64,000 bases of DNA, from positions 26,367,501 to 26,431,500 of the forward strand of contig NC_133157.1 in assembly GCF_040802235.1 (NCBI RefSeq). The letters run 5' to 3'. Below, piece after piece: positions 35,566-47,330 of this stretch. The stretch comes from Manis javanica (Eukaryota > Chordata > Mammalia > Pholidota > Manidae). How positions within the stretch are numbered: position 1 is the first letter of the stretch; each line of letters starts with the position of its first letter. The notes under the pieces are model-generated. The model was not told the origin of the DNA, did not search any database, and saw nothing but the letters and a program-made list of their open reading frames with translations. A program made the translations under genes and the position numbers.

Positions 35566-35680
35566 TATTGTCAGAATAATGATTCTTTTAAAGTAGTCCT
35601 AATAAAAACCCCTTGAAAGTTGGTAGAGTTGAAATTCTTATGCTTTGACTCACTAACCCAGGTGCACAAGAAGGAATAAA

Positions 35681-36640
35681 ATGGTCAAGGCCAATTTGAC
35701 AGTCGTTTCACATTTTATTTTTCTGGGATTTACTCACTACCCCAAAATTGAGATTACCATATTTGTGCTGTGTCTGCTGATGTACTTGATCACCTTGCTG
35801 AGTAATGTTATTCTGATTTCTATCACCATCCTGGATTCCCACCTACATACACCCATGTACTTCTTCCTCAGCAACCTTTCCCTTCTGGATGTCTGGTACA
35901 CCTCTTCTGTTTTCACTCCAATGCTGGCAAACTTCATTTCAGGGAAACGCACCATTTCATTCTTAGGATGTGCCACTCAGATGTACTTCTCTCTTGCCAT
36001 GGGCTCCACTGAGTGTGTGCTCCTGTCCATGATGGCATATGACCGGTATGTGGCCATCTGCATCCCCCTGAGATATCCCATCATCATGAACAAGAGGGCT
36101 TGTGTGCAGATTGCAGCTGGCTCCTGGGTGACAGGCTGTCTCACTGCCCTGGTGGAAACAACGTCTGTGCTGCATCAGTCTTTCTGTGGAAGTAACATCA
36201 TCAATCATTTCACTTGTGAAATTCTGGCTGTCTTGAAACTGGTTTGTGTAGAGAAACCCAAGGTGGAGTTAATCATGCTGGTGATCAGTGTACTCCTTCT
36301 CCCTATGCCAATGCTCCTCGTTTGTATCTCTTATGCATTTATTCTCTCCAACATCCTGAGAATCAGCTCTGTGGATGGACGAAGCAAAGCCTTTTCAATG
36401 TGTGCAGCCCACCTGACTGTTGTGGTTTTGTTCTATGGGACAGCTCTCTCCATGTATCTAAAACCCTCAGTTGTAGATTCACAGGAAATAGATAAATTTA
36501 TGGCTTTGGTGTATGCTGGAGTAACCCCCATGCTGAATCCTATCATCTATAGTCTACGGAACAAAGAGGTAAAGGCGGCTGTGAAAAAATTGTTAAATAG
36601 GAACACCCTTTGTGCTCTTTTAATCACTAGTAGCAAATAA
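35681..36640 (+). CDS. OR13F1: Olfactory receptor, OR13F1-like, intact single exon
   Basis: A 319-residue class II odorant receptor, a G(olf)-coupled seven-helix protein of olfactory cilia, of normal OR length. The ATG at 35681 sits in an aaaATGg context. An N-glycosylation site (Asn5-Leu-Thr) precedes TM1. Hallmarks in order: [13 protein letters not shown] (55-67), MAYDRYVAIC (118-127), SY at 217-218 in TM5, KAFSMCAAH (236-244, normally KAFSTCxSH) and PMLNPIIYSLRNKEV (283-297). Extracellular cysteines include C97 and C179. Departures from the OR consensus are Ser41-Asn42 for Gly-Asn in TM1 and Ile128 in the usual CNPLRY. The closest match I recognise is OR13F1. An AG acceptor (aacccag, about 35660) lies 20 bases upstream, consistent with a non-coding first exon. 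No nearby AATAAA is obvious. It stands alone, opposite in strand to the other OR remnants. Confidence 0.93.
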   Translation: MVKANLTVVSHFIFLGFTHYPKIEITIFVLCLLMYLITLLSNVILISITILDSHLHTPMYFFLSNLSLLDVWYTSSVFTPMLANFISGKRTISFLGCATQMYFSLAMGSTECVLLSMMAYDRYVAICIPLRYPIIMNKRACVQIAAGSWVTGCLTALVETTSVLHQSFCGSNIINHFTCEILAVLKLVCVEKPKVELIMLVISVLLLPMPMLLVCISYAFILSNILRISSVDGRSKAFSMCAAHLTVVVLFYGTALSMYLKPSVVDSQEIDKFMALVYAGVTPMLNPIIYSLRNKEVKAAVKKLLNRNTLCALLITSSK

Positions 36641-36994
36641 TTTTGATAAATATTAATATAAGGGATCTTTAGTTGTTTATATATACCAGAAAATTGGGAT
36701 AATGGGGGTAAGACTCTCATTTTAAATGAGATGTGTGATTTCCTAAGTCTCATCCTTGACCAACCACTGAAATTCTAAGATAATATAGATATATCTTACA
36801 TATGAATATATGGAATATGATATAAATTGTAATATCTTATGGAAAAGGTCTCATGACAGATTTCAATTTTTGATTTGTGGTATAAATAGAACTTTCAGTT
36901 AGTGTATTTCTGAATATTCAAAATTATACATATGTAATATACAAATGTAATAACTCTAGTAGATTTTTAAGCCAATATATAATTGACCTTTGTT
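36641..36994. other. 3' flank of OR13F1-like gene
   Basis: AT-rich, with no further coding. Any 3' UTR and poly(A) site of the receptor would lie here or beyond, but none can be assigned by eye. Confidence 0.45.
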
Positions 36995-37390
36995 TTAGGC
37001 TGATTCATGTCACTAAAAAAAGTCTTACATTGAAGCTCTAAGTATCCCTAGTAATATAGAATGTGTCTGTATTTGGAGATATAGCCTTTAAATAAGTGGT
37101 TAATTTAATATGATGCTATTAGTATGAGTACTTATACAAACTGAGTTGTGTGGTTATTAGAAGAAGAAATGTGGACACACATAGATACCAGGGATCTTAT
37201 GCACAGGAACGGACATAGTAAGAAGATGGCCATATGAAAGCTAACGAAAGGCCTCTGAAGAAATCAAACTTGCCAACACCTTAGTCTTGGAGTTCTAGGC
37301 TCCAGAACTGTGAACAAATAAATTTCTGTTTAAGCCATCCAAACTGTGGTATTTTGTTATGGCAGCCTTAGCAAACTAATATTAACTCTT
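36995..37390 (+). repeat. Old LTR-like repeat, tentatively MaLR/ERVL-type
   Basis: Contains a gaagatggccatatgaaagc block, ttggagttctaggctccagaactgtg split over 37290-37315, an aataaatttctgtttaagcc signal region and a ttttgttatggcagcctta end. These phrases are familiar from old mammalian LTRs that carry a poly(A) signal, but I cannot name the subfamily. Confidence 0.4.
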
Positions 37391-39164
37391 TTTCAGCACA
37401 GCTAAATTTAATGGAAATAATTGCATATTCTATAAAGTGTGGCTGTGTTTTATACATATGGATATATTTGTTCATGCAGTTAGATGTGTGATGTGAATGT
37501 CTATTCACAAATGTAAAAGGTCTGCACAGTATATCCTAAATAGGGTGGAGGAGTAGCAGTCAGGAGAAAAAACAATCTCATAGTGTTTAGTATGTTTTTG
37601 GTCTTAGGGTGCTAGCAATATTGTACAAATCCAGAGAAAGTAAAGTGTGTTTCAGAGAACTACTAGTACCCTTTAAAATAGTGTCTTTGCCTGACACCTG
37701 ATTTCTTACATCCAAGGAGATAAATGAAGCCATTAGCACTTAAAAAGAAAGTAATGACACTGTATTATACACTTATCAATTTCCAAAACCCACTAAATTG
37801 GTGTAAAGTATTAAATATATGACATCCCATTATATAAACTGCAATGTACAAGAAATTTAAAAAATGTATACTCAGCAGCATAACATTTGTATTCCCCCTC
37901 TGAACAATATGACTATGTTGTTGATGTGTAAAACTTACTTGCTCTTTATCATGAAGTTGTCACTGCAATCAATAGAATTGTGATGGCTTGGACCCAGGTG
38001 GAGTGTTGACCTTCTATGAACAAGAAAGAGACAGAAAATATATTGGGATAACTTTAGGGCATGTGAGAAAATAATACCAAAATTTTATCTAGTCTATCCA
38101 GAGTGAACCTCTTCGAGACAGGCAATTAAACTGGGGTCAGTGGATTGACCAATCATGATTCAGTGATAATCCTTGAAGGCAATGATCTATGGCCATTGGA
38201 AGAGCAATAGAAGGGTCAGAGAGTGGAGGTAATGGAAGAAGGAGAGTGTACCTAAGTAACAGTGGAAGAGCTTTCTGACTTAGGGTACTTCCTAATTCCA
38301 ACTAGTCATATTCACTCATTCCACTCTCATTCAGATATGTCATCTTTACTGCCTGCGTAAGGGGTGGGTGAATCTGATCTATGGATGAGGAGGTACAAAC
38401 GATCCAAGCCTTACAAACCTCTATTTCTATATGGAGCCTTCCTAAGTAAAGTTTCTATTCCTTTAAAAATTTTCTGTTATTTGGCCTTGGGTTTATTATC
38501 TTCAAGTGGTACCTTTTTACAACTACCTTCACCAAATATCTACAAGCTTATTATGCTGCCTTCACTCTGTGAAAACCTCTTAAGGTTTTTGATAGGATCA
38601 TAGGCACTAGCCCTGTGGTTTACTGTGACTGATTTAAGTGAATTTCAGTAGCACACTCCAGATAACTATGAATCTCTCATTCTTTTATTGCTTATAACTA
38701 ATCATTTTTATATTTTATAATTGGTTATTTTAATGCATGTAATAGCAGGATGGGCTTAGCATTGCTTATTTTAAAATACAATTAAAAGGAGAGATTGGAA
38801 GTCAGGCTTAATGGTATATTCCACATAAGAAATAATTAATGCCTTTTAAAAACACACAGACTGTCTCTGTATTGAAGAACAATAGGTGTATATCATGACA
38901 AAAAGGTCTGTGAACAAAATGAGGAACAATGTTCAAGTGGGAATGAGTGTTAATGCTAAGAATCCTGTTCATTATCCTTTCCACTCAACCCTCATTAGCA
39001 TAATAAAATAAAATATATGACAACCTGATTCTCAAAATCACAAAGCATTACTCTACCAAATGTTGTACATACTCTTGTTGAAGAAATTAAAATTTGGGGG
39101 AAAAACATTCATTTCTCATCTATAATGTTACTACTTGTTAATTTAGTTCTTGCTGCAACAGGAG
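37391..39164. other. Gene-free AT-rich stretch
   Basis: No gene and no confidently named repeat. A 79-codon frame at 38364-38603 has no recognisable content. Confidence 0.45.
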
Positions 39165-39355
39165 TGATGATGTGGTATTGTGGAAAATCATGGGCTTTAT
39201 GACTAAAGAACTCAGGATTGAATTCCTGCTCTTCTACTTCTTAGTTATGTGGCCTTGTAGAACTGAACTTGACCTCTCTGAGCTTTGATTACTTAATTTG
39301 GAAGATGTATACATCAATGCCTATATCATGAGGCTGTTCTGACAATCAAGTGAGA
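39165..39355 (+). repeat. MIR SINE
   Basis: MIR order is clear: tgatgtggtattgtggaaaa, cttagttatgtggccttg, gacctctctgagctttgatt, then the ctatatcatgaggctgttct end. Confidence 0.68.
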
Positions 39356-40589
39356 AGAGAAATCCAAACCAGCAACTAATTGCTACTCATTTGTTACCAA
39401 ATGCAAGGGAAGGGAAAGATCCCTTCAGGACATTGATTAGCATTCATTAAAGAGATGAAGGTGAAATATTTTGATGAGGTAGGATTGTCAAGAATCTTGT
39501 AATCTTGGGCTTTATTATGTAAAAATGGAAAGTTAGTGAAGATTTCCTTTCACTCTTGATGTGATCAGTTGGACTCTTAGTTAGAAACTCTGGTCTTGTG
39601 ACAGTATGGAGGATTGATTGAGAATGAGAAAGATGAGCTAGAGGACTGTTGCACTAGGGCCCGTGGAGACAATGAAGACTTAAAAAGAACACAATTGATG
39701 AAGACAGGATGAATATGGGAAATAACAGGTTTGTAGGTTTGGATTTGAGGATATAGCAGATATGGACAAATAGTCATCACAGATGATTCCACTGGTCTAA
39801 ACAAGGATCTCTGATGCAGCCACTGATGGAATGAGAAGAGAAGATTAGCGATGATGATGTCACAGAGATAAGGATGTAAATTGGTTGACTGGTTGACTGT
39901 GCATTAAGGGTGAAACTTCTGGGTGAGGACAGATTAGTGTCTTCACCTAGAGGAAAGAAATCATGTCTGAAGCTATATATTGGGAAGTCCTTTGCACAGA
40001 GATGGAAATTGATCCCTGTGTGCATGACGTTGTCTAGGGAGAAGTTTAGGACAGATAATGAAATGATTGACTATGTTTTCCTATAATTGGTCAGAGCTGT
40101 GGTATAGGAGAAAGAACAGTACACTTGATACCTGAAGTAAAGAAATCCAGTTTGGTTTTTCTATACAAGCTGTAATATTAGGCAATTTCTTAAACATCCT
40201 AGTCTAATTTCCTCTTCTATGAAATAGGCGCAATTTATTTAATATATTAATTATTTTTTTAAAGGCCTTGTTTGTAAAATCCAGAAGACCACCTCTCAAA
40301 TCAACTGGGGTTATGGGCTTATCACTTAGACGGAATCAGTTTTTGAACTTTATTTTTCTGCCTAGACTCTACCTTCAGCCAGTTGGAATATACTTGTAAT
40401 TTCAAGTATATTGAATGTCTATTGTTGTATTAAAAGTGTAGGCCTAACTCTCTGTCAGTACCTAGTGAAATAAGCATAAAATTCCCCAAGATATCTCTGT
40501 CTATCTGTATCTCTTTCTCTTCCAGCATTATCCATAGCCATTCACCATGAAATATACTGAAAAAAAAAATATCCCAGAAAAATATATAG
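39356..40589. other. Gene-free stretch with a second MIR-like patch
   Basis: Bases 40095-40235 look like another plus-strand MIR (ggtataggagaaagaacagt, ggcaatttcttaaacatcct, cctcttctatgaaatag). The rest (39390-40060) has the feel of an old repeat consensus but is not named. Confidence 0.45.
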
Positions 40590-41010
40590 GTGGGGGGGTA
40601 TTATGCTCAGGGAAATAAGCCAGAAGGAGAAAGACAAATGAGAAATACCATATGATTTCACTTATTTGTGGAATATAAATACAAAGCAAAACAGAATGAA
40701 CAAAGCAGCAGTAAACTCATAGACACTGAGAAGGAACTGGTGGTTACCTGGGGGGTGGTTGGGGTGGGTGGGTGGGGAGGGTGAGTGATGAAGGGACACA
40801 AAAATTCTCATTCATAATATAAGTTGGTCACAGGGATGGTAGTACAACATGGAGAATATAGCCAATGATTCTGTAACATCTTCCTATGTTGACAGATAGT
40901 AACTAAACTAGTGGGGGTGAGGATTTAATACGGGTAACTGCTGAACCACTGTGTTGTATATTTAAAACCAATATAAGGTTGTATATCAATGATACTTCAA
41001 TTTTTTCCAC
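40590..41010 (+). mobile_element. 5'-truncated L1 3' end abutting an OR pseudogene
   Basis: It begins in the last ORF2 codons (tattatgctcagggaaataa near 40599) and continues through a G-rich 3' UTR to the end caatgatacttcaat. No poly(A) follows. OR coding sequence (minus strand) begins at once. No TSD was found. It belongs to an L1 subfamily other than the L1-B 3' UTR type. Confidence 0.72.
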
Positions 41011-41512
41011 AGACGGGCAACTATACTAGAAGAATAGTTTCTGTCAATGAGTTGAGAAAACCCAGTCCCCAGGAGAGAGCTGCCATCTGAATACAAAGTG
41101 TCTTACTCATGATGATGGGGTATCTCAGAGGGTTGCAAATGGCCCCATAATGGTCATATGTCATCACTGCGAGGAGCACACACTCTGTGGACCCCGTAGT
41201 GTGGGAGACAGACGTCTCAACAACACATCTAGTTAAGGAGATGGTTTTTTTCTCTGAAAGGAGGTGTGTCAACATTGAAGGGATAAAGGAGGATGTGTAC
41301 GAAATGCCTAGGAAGGAAAGATTACCAAGGAAGAAGTACATGGGCGTTCGGAGGCGGGAATCCAGGAAAGTTAGGATGATCAAGGCGCTGTTCCCCAGTA
41401 GCGTCACCAGGTACATCATCAAGCACATCACGAAAAGGAGTTTTTCAGTTCTTGGGTACTCCGAAAGTCCCTGGGGAATGAATTCAATCTCTGTCCAGTT
41501 GGTCCTTTCCAT
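41011..41512 (-). pseudogene. Truncated OR13-type olfactory receptor pseudogene
   Basis: The ATG at 41512-41510 opens 163 codons of an OR13-like receptor: an N-glycosylation site (Asn5-Trp-Thr), TM1 with [16 protein letters not shown] (consensus LHTP), a degraded DRY region reading MTYDHYGAICNPLRYP, and the TM4 region. A TAG ends it at 41018-41020, just before a readable LPVCG segment of extracellular loop 2. Beyond that the L1 3' end starts and TM5-TM7 are missing from the flanking DNA. It is therefore both stop-bearing and truncated. OR13 membership is well supported; the subfamily is not assigned. Confidence 0.87.
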
Positions 41513-41599
41513 TTCACTTTTTTATGCCTGGAGTAATCCAGAAGAGAAAGCTGCATATGTGTTTAGTAAGTCTGTCCAGTGTTGTATAAAGTGATTGGA

Positions 41600-42354
41600 G
41601 GAGGGTGACAAGTTAGCACTGCTCAGAAGGGTTTTAACAACTTTGAGTTTAGCTTTTCAAATTTTTCTTCTATGTCATAAGGCAGGGGATTGAATATGTA
41701 ATAATTACACTGCACGGTTACTAGAAATACAGGATTCTACATTCCACTTTCTGAGATCCTTATGTACAAGTTCTGAGTCAGGGAAGAACTATTTGAATTT
41801 TTAACAAGCGTGTATTATTTCCAATTCAGTGCACTCACAGGGTTTGTGTTAAATATAATTTTAGAGAAGGCATGCTTAATCTGTTTAAAAATATCTATTT
41901 TATGCCACACCAGTCATTAACAGTACCATTGGTTTAGGGTTTTTCCATTTATAATATGTTCACACACATTACTCATTTTATCATCACTATGGTTCTCTGA
42001 GGAAAATGAAATAAATCCATAGCGGTAAAATCTATATAAAAACACAGTCATTGGGTGAGATACTATTCAAATCTGCATTTTGTGACTTTGTAACACTTCC
42101 CTCCCCCCTTTTAACTACATGCTTATTGTCCTTGCAAAATTATGCAAATTTTCTATGAATTGAGAATCAAGCATCTTTACATAATGTTCTCCAGATGACC
42201 CCAATTTGCAATTTAGGAAGAGAGCCACTTGTGTAATGGAGAGCTTTCACATTTTTATATACAGATGAATCTTGTGAACAATCATTATAAAAGATTCTGA
42301 ACTGGTGGGTCTAAAGTGGATTCTAAGATCTGCATTTATTAACATGTTCCCTCT
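41600..42354. other. Gene-free stretch
   Basis: AT-rich and without a supported gene. Possibly former OR upstream flank, since it lies between two OR remnants. Confidence 0.4.
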
Positions 42355-42392
42355 GTTCTTGGGTACTCCGAAAGTCCCTGAAGAATGAATTC
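42355..42392 (-). pseudogene. 38-bp OR13 N-terminal sliver
   Basis: Matches 41448-41485 at 36 of 38 positions by eye and encodes EFILQGLSEYPRTE-like residues on the minus strand, the OR N-terminus and start of TM1. Neither flank continues as OR sequence. It is either a remnant of a second receptor or a fragmentary copy of the pseudogene 0.9 kb to the left. Confidence 0.6.
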
Positions 42393-42449
42393 TTCAGGCA
42401 TGCATATAAGACATGCTGCAGACACTGCTTGTCTACAGAACTCAGATGA

Positions 42450-42722
42450 CTAGCAAGGCTTTTCAGACCATCTCTTTCCAATACCTTTGGAGAGTGCCGT
42501 GGGTGCTTCAGTTGTATGTAGGATTGTAGCTGAATAGTAGACCAGGCCCAGCTGAACATTTGTGAGGCCTGGAGTGAGACTTCTGTGTAAGTGCTTTACA
42601 ATCAGTTTTACATTCTTTAGATTTGCAGATATGTAAGCAACTAACCGTATTGCATACAGAAGAGCCTGCCTTTTATTTCTGTCCATGAAAGTCATTTCCT
42701 CTTCCATTTCTTGAATTTGCAA
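42450..42722 (-). other. Unrecognised 90-codon open frame
   Basis: The open frame starts MQIQEMEEEM and has a mixed, protein-like composition (a helix-like ANLKNVKLIVKHLH part). I recognise no domain and no family. There is no paralog in the window and no splice context. It could be a processed-pseudogene scrap or chance. Confidence 0.2.
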
Positions 42723-42924
42723 TTAGGGTCAATATTCTTTTAAAAAAAGGAATCTGATGTCAGCTCAAGCATTTAAGTTGTGTAACATAGAGCATGGAGC
42801 AAATGACTTTAATTGTAAAAAAATTTAAAGAATACATAATAATAGATGACATTCTTTATAATAAAATCAAAGAACATAATTTTTAGAATATCTCCTCATC
42901 TTCAAATTATTCTACTCAGCTTAA

Positions 42925-43184
42925 AAACTATCCCTAGAGGATAAGGGGAATGAGGGGCATTACGATTAGCACACATAATGTAGAAGGCGGGGGGGACATG
43001 GGAAGGCAGTATATACAGAGAAGACAAGTAATGATCCTATAGCATCTTACTATGCTGATGGACATAGTAATGGGGTATGTGGGGGGTACTTGATAATAGG
43101 GGGAGTCTAGTAACTATAATGTTCAAGTAATTGTACATTAGCGATACCAAAATAAAAAAATAAAAATAAACTATCCCTAGAGGA
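42925..43184 (+). mobile_element. 5'-truncated L1 3' end with 17-bp TSD
   Basis: About 225 bp of the L1 3' UTR (same type as L1-B and L1-C) ends in an A-rich tail with (A)nT interruptions. The string aaactatccctagagga occurs at 42925-42941 and 43168-43184, a clear target-site duplication. Confidence 0.88.
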
Positions 43185-46050
43185 AAAAAATTAATCCAAC
43201 AGATGAGTTTCTGCTTGGCTGTTTTTAGTATAGGATTTGCCATTTCATTCTGTGATCATCATTTGCCAGCATGTTATGCTGCTTTCTATGAAACTCCAGT
43301 TTATGATAGTGAGACATATTAACCAGCATAATAGAATGTTTATACATGTATTGGCTATGCAAAGGAGGAGTTTCATTCAATTCAAGCTGCACCCTACTTT
43401 GTAGACATATGTTATAAACAGGGTAGGAAAGGTTGGGTAGGCCAGGGTATACTTTATATGGTATGAAGATTGGAGTCTGATTGACTGTAGGTTAATAGAG
43501 ACAAATGTAGACAACCTACTTTCAATCTGGAAATAAAATTCTGATACAGGCTTTGAAGGAACATCAGTTGCCTGGGGTTTGTAGTGAAATTTTTGCAGGG
43601 AAGATGTGAATCAGGTCATATACCCTCTCTTTTCTAGGACCATCTCCTAAAGGTTGATTCCCATTAGGGAATTACTTGCAGGTAATAATTATGGTATGCA
43701 TTTTAACAGCCCTGAAAAAGGTGCTGCAAAAAAAATTTCAACCACAAACATCCACAAAAGAAACGACCAATCTGCTTTAATGCTTTCAAATGGGGAAAAA
43801 GGACTAATGGACAGTGTGGAGAAAATCCCTTTCATTACTCTTGCAAAACTATTGCAACTTTTAAGAAGCAGTCGGCCAGGGCTCTGTTGAATAGCACTCT
43901 GCCTGAAATTTTTTCTCCACTTTCCTATAAAATGGACTCCAGAGAACAGGAATGAAGGATTTTTAAGATTGCTGATAGATTTTAATAAGTAACTTTCTGT
44001 GGGTTCTGTGTATGTTATAATTCCATTTTCACTAGATCTTTGCCATTATTGGGTGTTAACTTTTAAAACAATTTTTCATACTTGGCTAATGCCAGTAGAA
44101 TTGTTAAATAATGATAGTACACTCATTTGATGGGCCATTATGCACTTTATATGACATTTGTGAAGAATTTGTATTAACACAAAGTAACATTTAAATTATA
44201 TTAAAGTGATTAAGTGAAAACAGAAACTGAAAGATGGGAAAGTAATATCCAAAACATTAATGGTTATCTTAACGACCTTTTTTTTACTTTGCTAAATTAC
44301 GCAAATTTCTAAACTTGATACATATAAATGAAAAATATAATAAAAAAGAGAAAACGACTGATGTAGTTATCCATTATGTTGAGGAGATTAACTCAGAATA
44401 AAAAATGCTAAAACAATTTAAATATTACAGTGATTGTCTTAGGATTCTAGACTACACATTGATGCTGAATTATACCTGTGTGTTCAGGTATATATTTTTT
44501 AGTGGTCCACTATTTTTAGTGGACCAAAAGCATTTATAATCTCTACTGTCAAAATTTTCCAGGTGACAATGTTTCTTGTCTCTAGGAGGTACACAAAGAT
44601 AAAGAACTTGAGTTCTTGCCTTAATTAGATGTTATCAAAAGTGGCTGTAGATCACTGATGCCTGGTCACTAGAAGATGACATTCTTATTTGTAAAGCATC
44701 TGAGTAGCCTGGATCCTAGCCATCCTCTGATCCCTTCTCCCAACCCTTGGTCTTCATAAGAAATAACTACTCTGTGGTTTAATGGTAAGACTTCATCTTG
44801 GCACTTTTATTGTTCCAATAGACCTAAGGAAAGTTTATGACTTCTTAATCTAAGCCATAAGTCAAGCTCTCTAACTTCCTGTAAATTTTAATTTTGTTTT
44901 GTTTTATCGACTTAGCTACTTGAAGATCTAATGTTTAAAATACTAAGGTTTTTCAATGAAAAATACAAAACATCTGTACTTTAAATTCTCACTAGAGGAA
45001 ATAATCCTGCTACCCTAAAAAGATGAATTAAGACAATTGATACTAGGAAATATGAATGGTCTTGCCAATTCTCAATTTATAGAGTTTATAAACTCTAAAC
45101 TTCAAGGAAAGGTGTATTATTTTACACTATCATAAGGAAAGGTGTATTATTTTAGCTCACAAAGAGGGAGAGTAAGTGACAACATATGAGATCCTAGTGT
45201 GAAGCACTTCATCTATTTTTTATTATTTAATCTTCAGTTTAACCCAAATATTATTATGCATTATTCACAGAGGAGAAAAATTCATTTGAATTTCAAAGGT
45301 TAAGCACAATTTTCAATATTTTATTGTTGGTGAATACCAGAACTATGATTAGACTCTTATGTTTATGATCCCTCCTCCCCCATTTTTACTGCTATACAGC
45401 ACAATTGCTTTTTAATACAATTTTTTCATAAAACCACAATTTAATATGATGCACTTAACTTTCATCAAAGAGCCATATGATAAATATTCACATAAAATAT
45501 ATTTGCCTCTTTTGAACCACTCAAGACATTCATTGTCTTCCATTTAGCAAGACATTTTGCATAGTATCAAATTCAAATGAAAAATGTGTCCCAAACTCCT
45601 TTTGGTAGAGTGTGGAGAATTAAGGTCTAGGATAGTGGATTTCGATTTATTATATAAATGAGAACTCAATAAAAGTAACTATGTTTTCCTTTGTCTTGAT
45701 CACCTGCAGCTCAAACTAAAGGTTATAGTTACTTCTCCGTTACACATTTTTTTGTTTCTAATTCTGTTTTTACTATAAACACCTGTAATAACATGTTTTC
45801 TCAAATGCTTTTTGTGCATAATTTATGTGTGAATAATAAGTAAATCACCATGGACTTGTTTTTTTCTTAAGATTTTAGTGAACTGCACATTTAATAACAG
45901 TGGTCATTGGCCTATTATTTTTAAGGGTCTGTTGCATTGCAATCAACTTTGTCTTCCTTACTAGTCTCTCCCATGGAGTATTTTGGGATTTTTAAAGAAA
46001 TGTAAATAATATCCTGGTCTTGGAAATATCTTGTGTTTGTACTTCTTTCA
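43185..46050. other. Gene-free AT-rich stretch
   Basis: No supported gene. A 78-codon frame at 43654-43890 is unrecognised. A 21-bp block (aaggaaaggtgtattattt plus ta) is repeated at 45104-45124 and 45134-45154. A tttttagtgg motif is duplicated near 44498-44525. A weak MIR-like patch lies near 45205-45310. Confidence 0.45.
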
Positions 46051-46069
46051 CACACACACACACACACAC
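46051..46069. repeat. (AC)n microsatellite
   Basis: An uninterrupted CA run of about ten units after ttctttca. Confidence 0.85.
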
Positions 46070-46899
46070 TTTCAAAATCTCACCAGCAATTACCACCTCA
46101 ACCCAAAAATCTTTGTATTTATTGGTAGAATATTTTTTCTTTTGAAATAATTTTAACGAAAAAGTCTATCTTACCCCCTGACTGGGTTTTAAAGTCATCC
46201 ATACCTTTCGATTCAATTAAATAATGGAAAAAATTCCCAGGAATTTGAATGTCATTTGCATTTTTCAGATGAGACCAGAAGCATATCAGTTTGAACGGTG
46301 GTTTCTCCTCCTTCCCAAAAAGAAATATGAGATAGATTAGCTACAATCAGGCAATTTGTCTGTACATGAATCTTCTCAAGGGGATGTCAAGGGAAGAAAA
46401 CATGTTAAAAATAAAGATCAATGATATGAGTCTAATTTCCTATGATTTGTCCCAAAGTTGGTATTTAAGAGACAGCTTCTTTTGGAAATCAGTTTAGCAC
46501 TTTCAAAAAATTCTTCAGTCCCTGTGTGAGTCAGAAACTTGGGATTCTCCGAGGTAAAGTCCCTTACTTCTGCATATTCCAAAGACCCGATTATCTTGAC
46601 TTAAAGAAAACCTTCCCCAGTCATACTTGGAGTATTCATCGAATATGTCTATATTTGATAAGATGAGGCTAGAATCAGAGTATGTTCGAAAGTTCTCAGA
46701 GAAGTTAAACTTTCCCAAGAATTTGGTTTTCTTTTTATTCCACAAATAACACTAGGTCAAGCCTATTCTAAATAGTCATTTCACCTCTTTAAACTTTTTT
46801 TATCATTCATGTTTTTAATTCTAGAGCACACACACATTTTTTCACAATGGCATAACTGTAGTATAAATTTTAATTAGTATTTCCCACTTTATACCAATA
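46070..46899. other. Gene-free AT-rich stretch
   Basis: No supported gene. A 76-codon minus-strand frame (46515-46745) has no recognisable domain. Confidence 0.4.
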
Positions 46900-47330
46900 A
46901 CTTTTTGTGATTTTTTTCAAAGTTATTGTAATATTCCTTTTTATAATTGAAGAATATTTCATTAAGTGGAATTACTATAATCCAGCCTAAAATTTCAATA
47001 TTATTGGATGTTTTAATTAGTTGCTAATTTTCTGAGATTTTGATAAAGTGACCATCAGTATCTGTGTAGTAGTCTATTATAATTATGTTTCAAGATTTAT
47101 TTTATCTCTTAAATAATGGGCATTTACCTTCCTTTCATTTCTTACTATTATAAACAATGCTACAATAATAATTATAATTTATTCTTTAAGAGGAATGCTT
47201 ATATTTTATTTATTTTTGGAATAATAGTGTTGACTTTCATCATAATGAATAATGAAAGTGGAGGCAAAGACAAAATGTATATTCTTATACTACCATACTG
47301 ATGAAATAGTCAAATTCTGAATTACTGGAT
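46900..47330 (-). repeat. Probable ancient L1 fragment
   Basis: Phrases such as gaagaatatttcattaagtg, gggcatttaccttcctttca and ctattataaacaatgctaca resemble the reverse complement of the L1 ORF2 C-terminal region in old L1 classes. It is diverged and interrupted. Confidence 0.45.
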
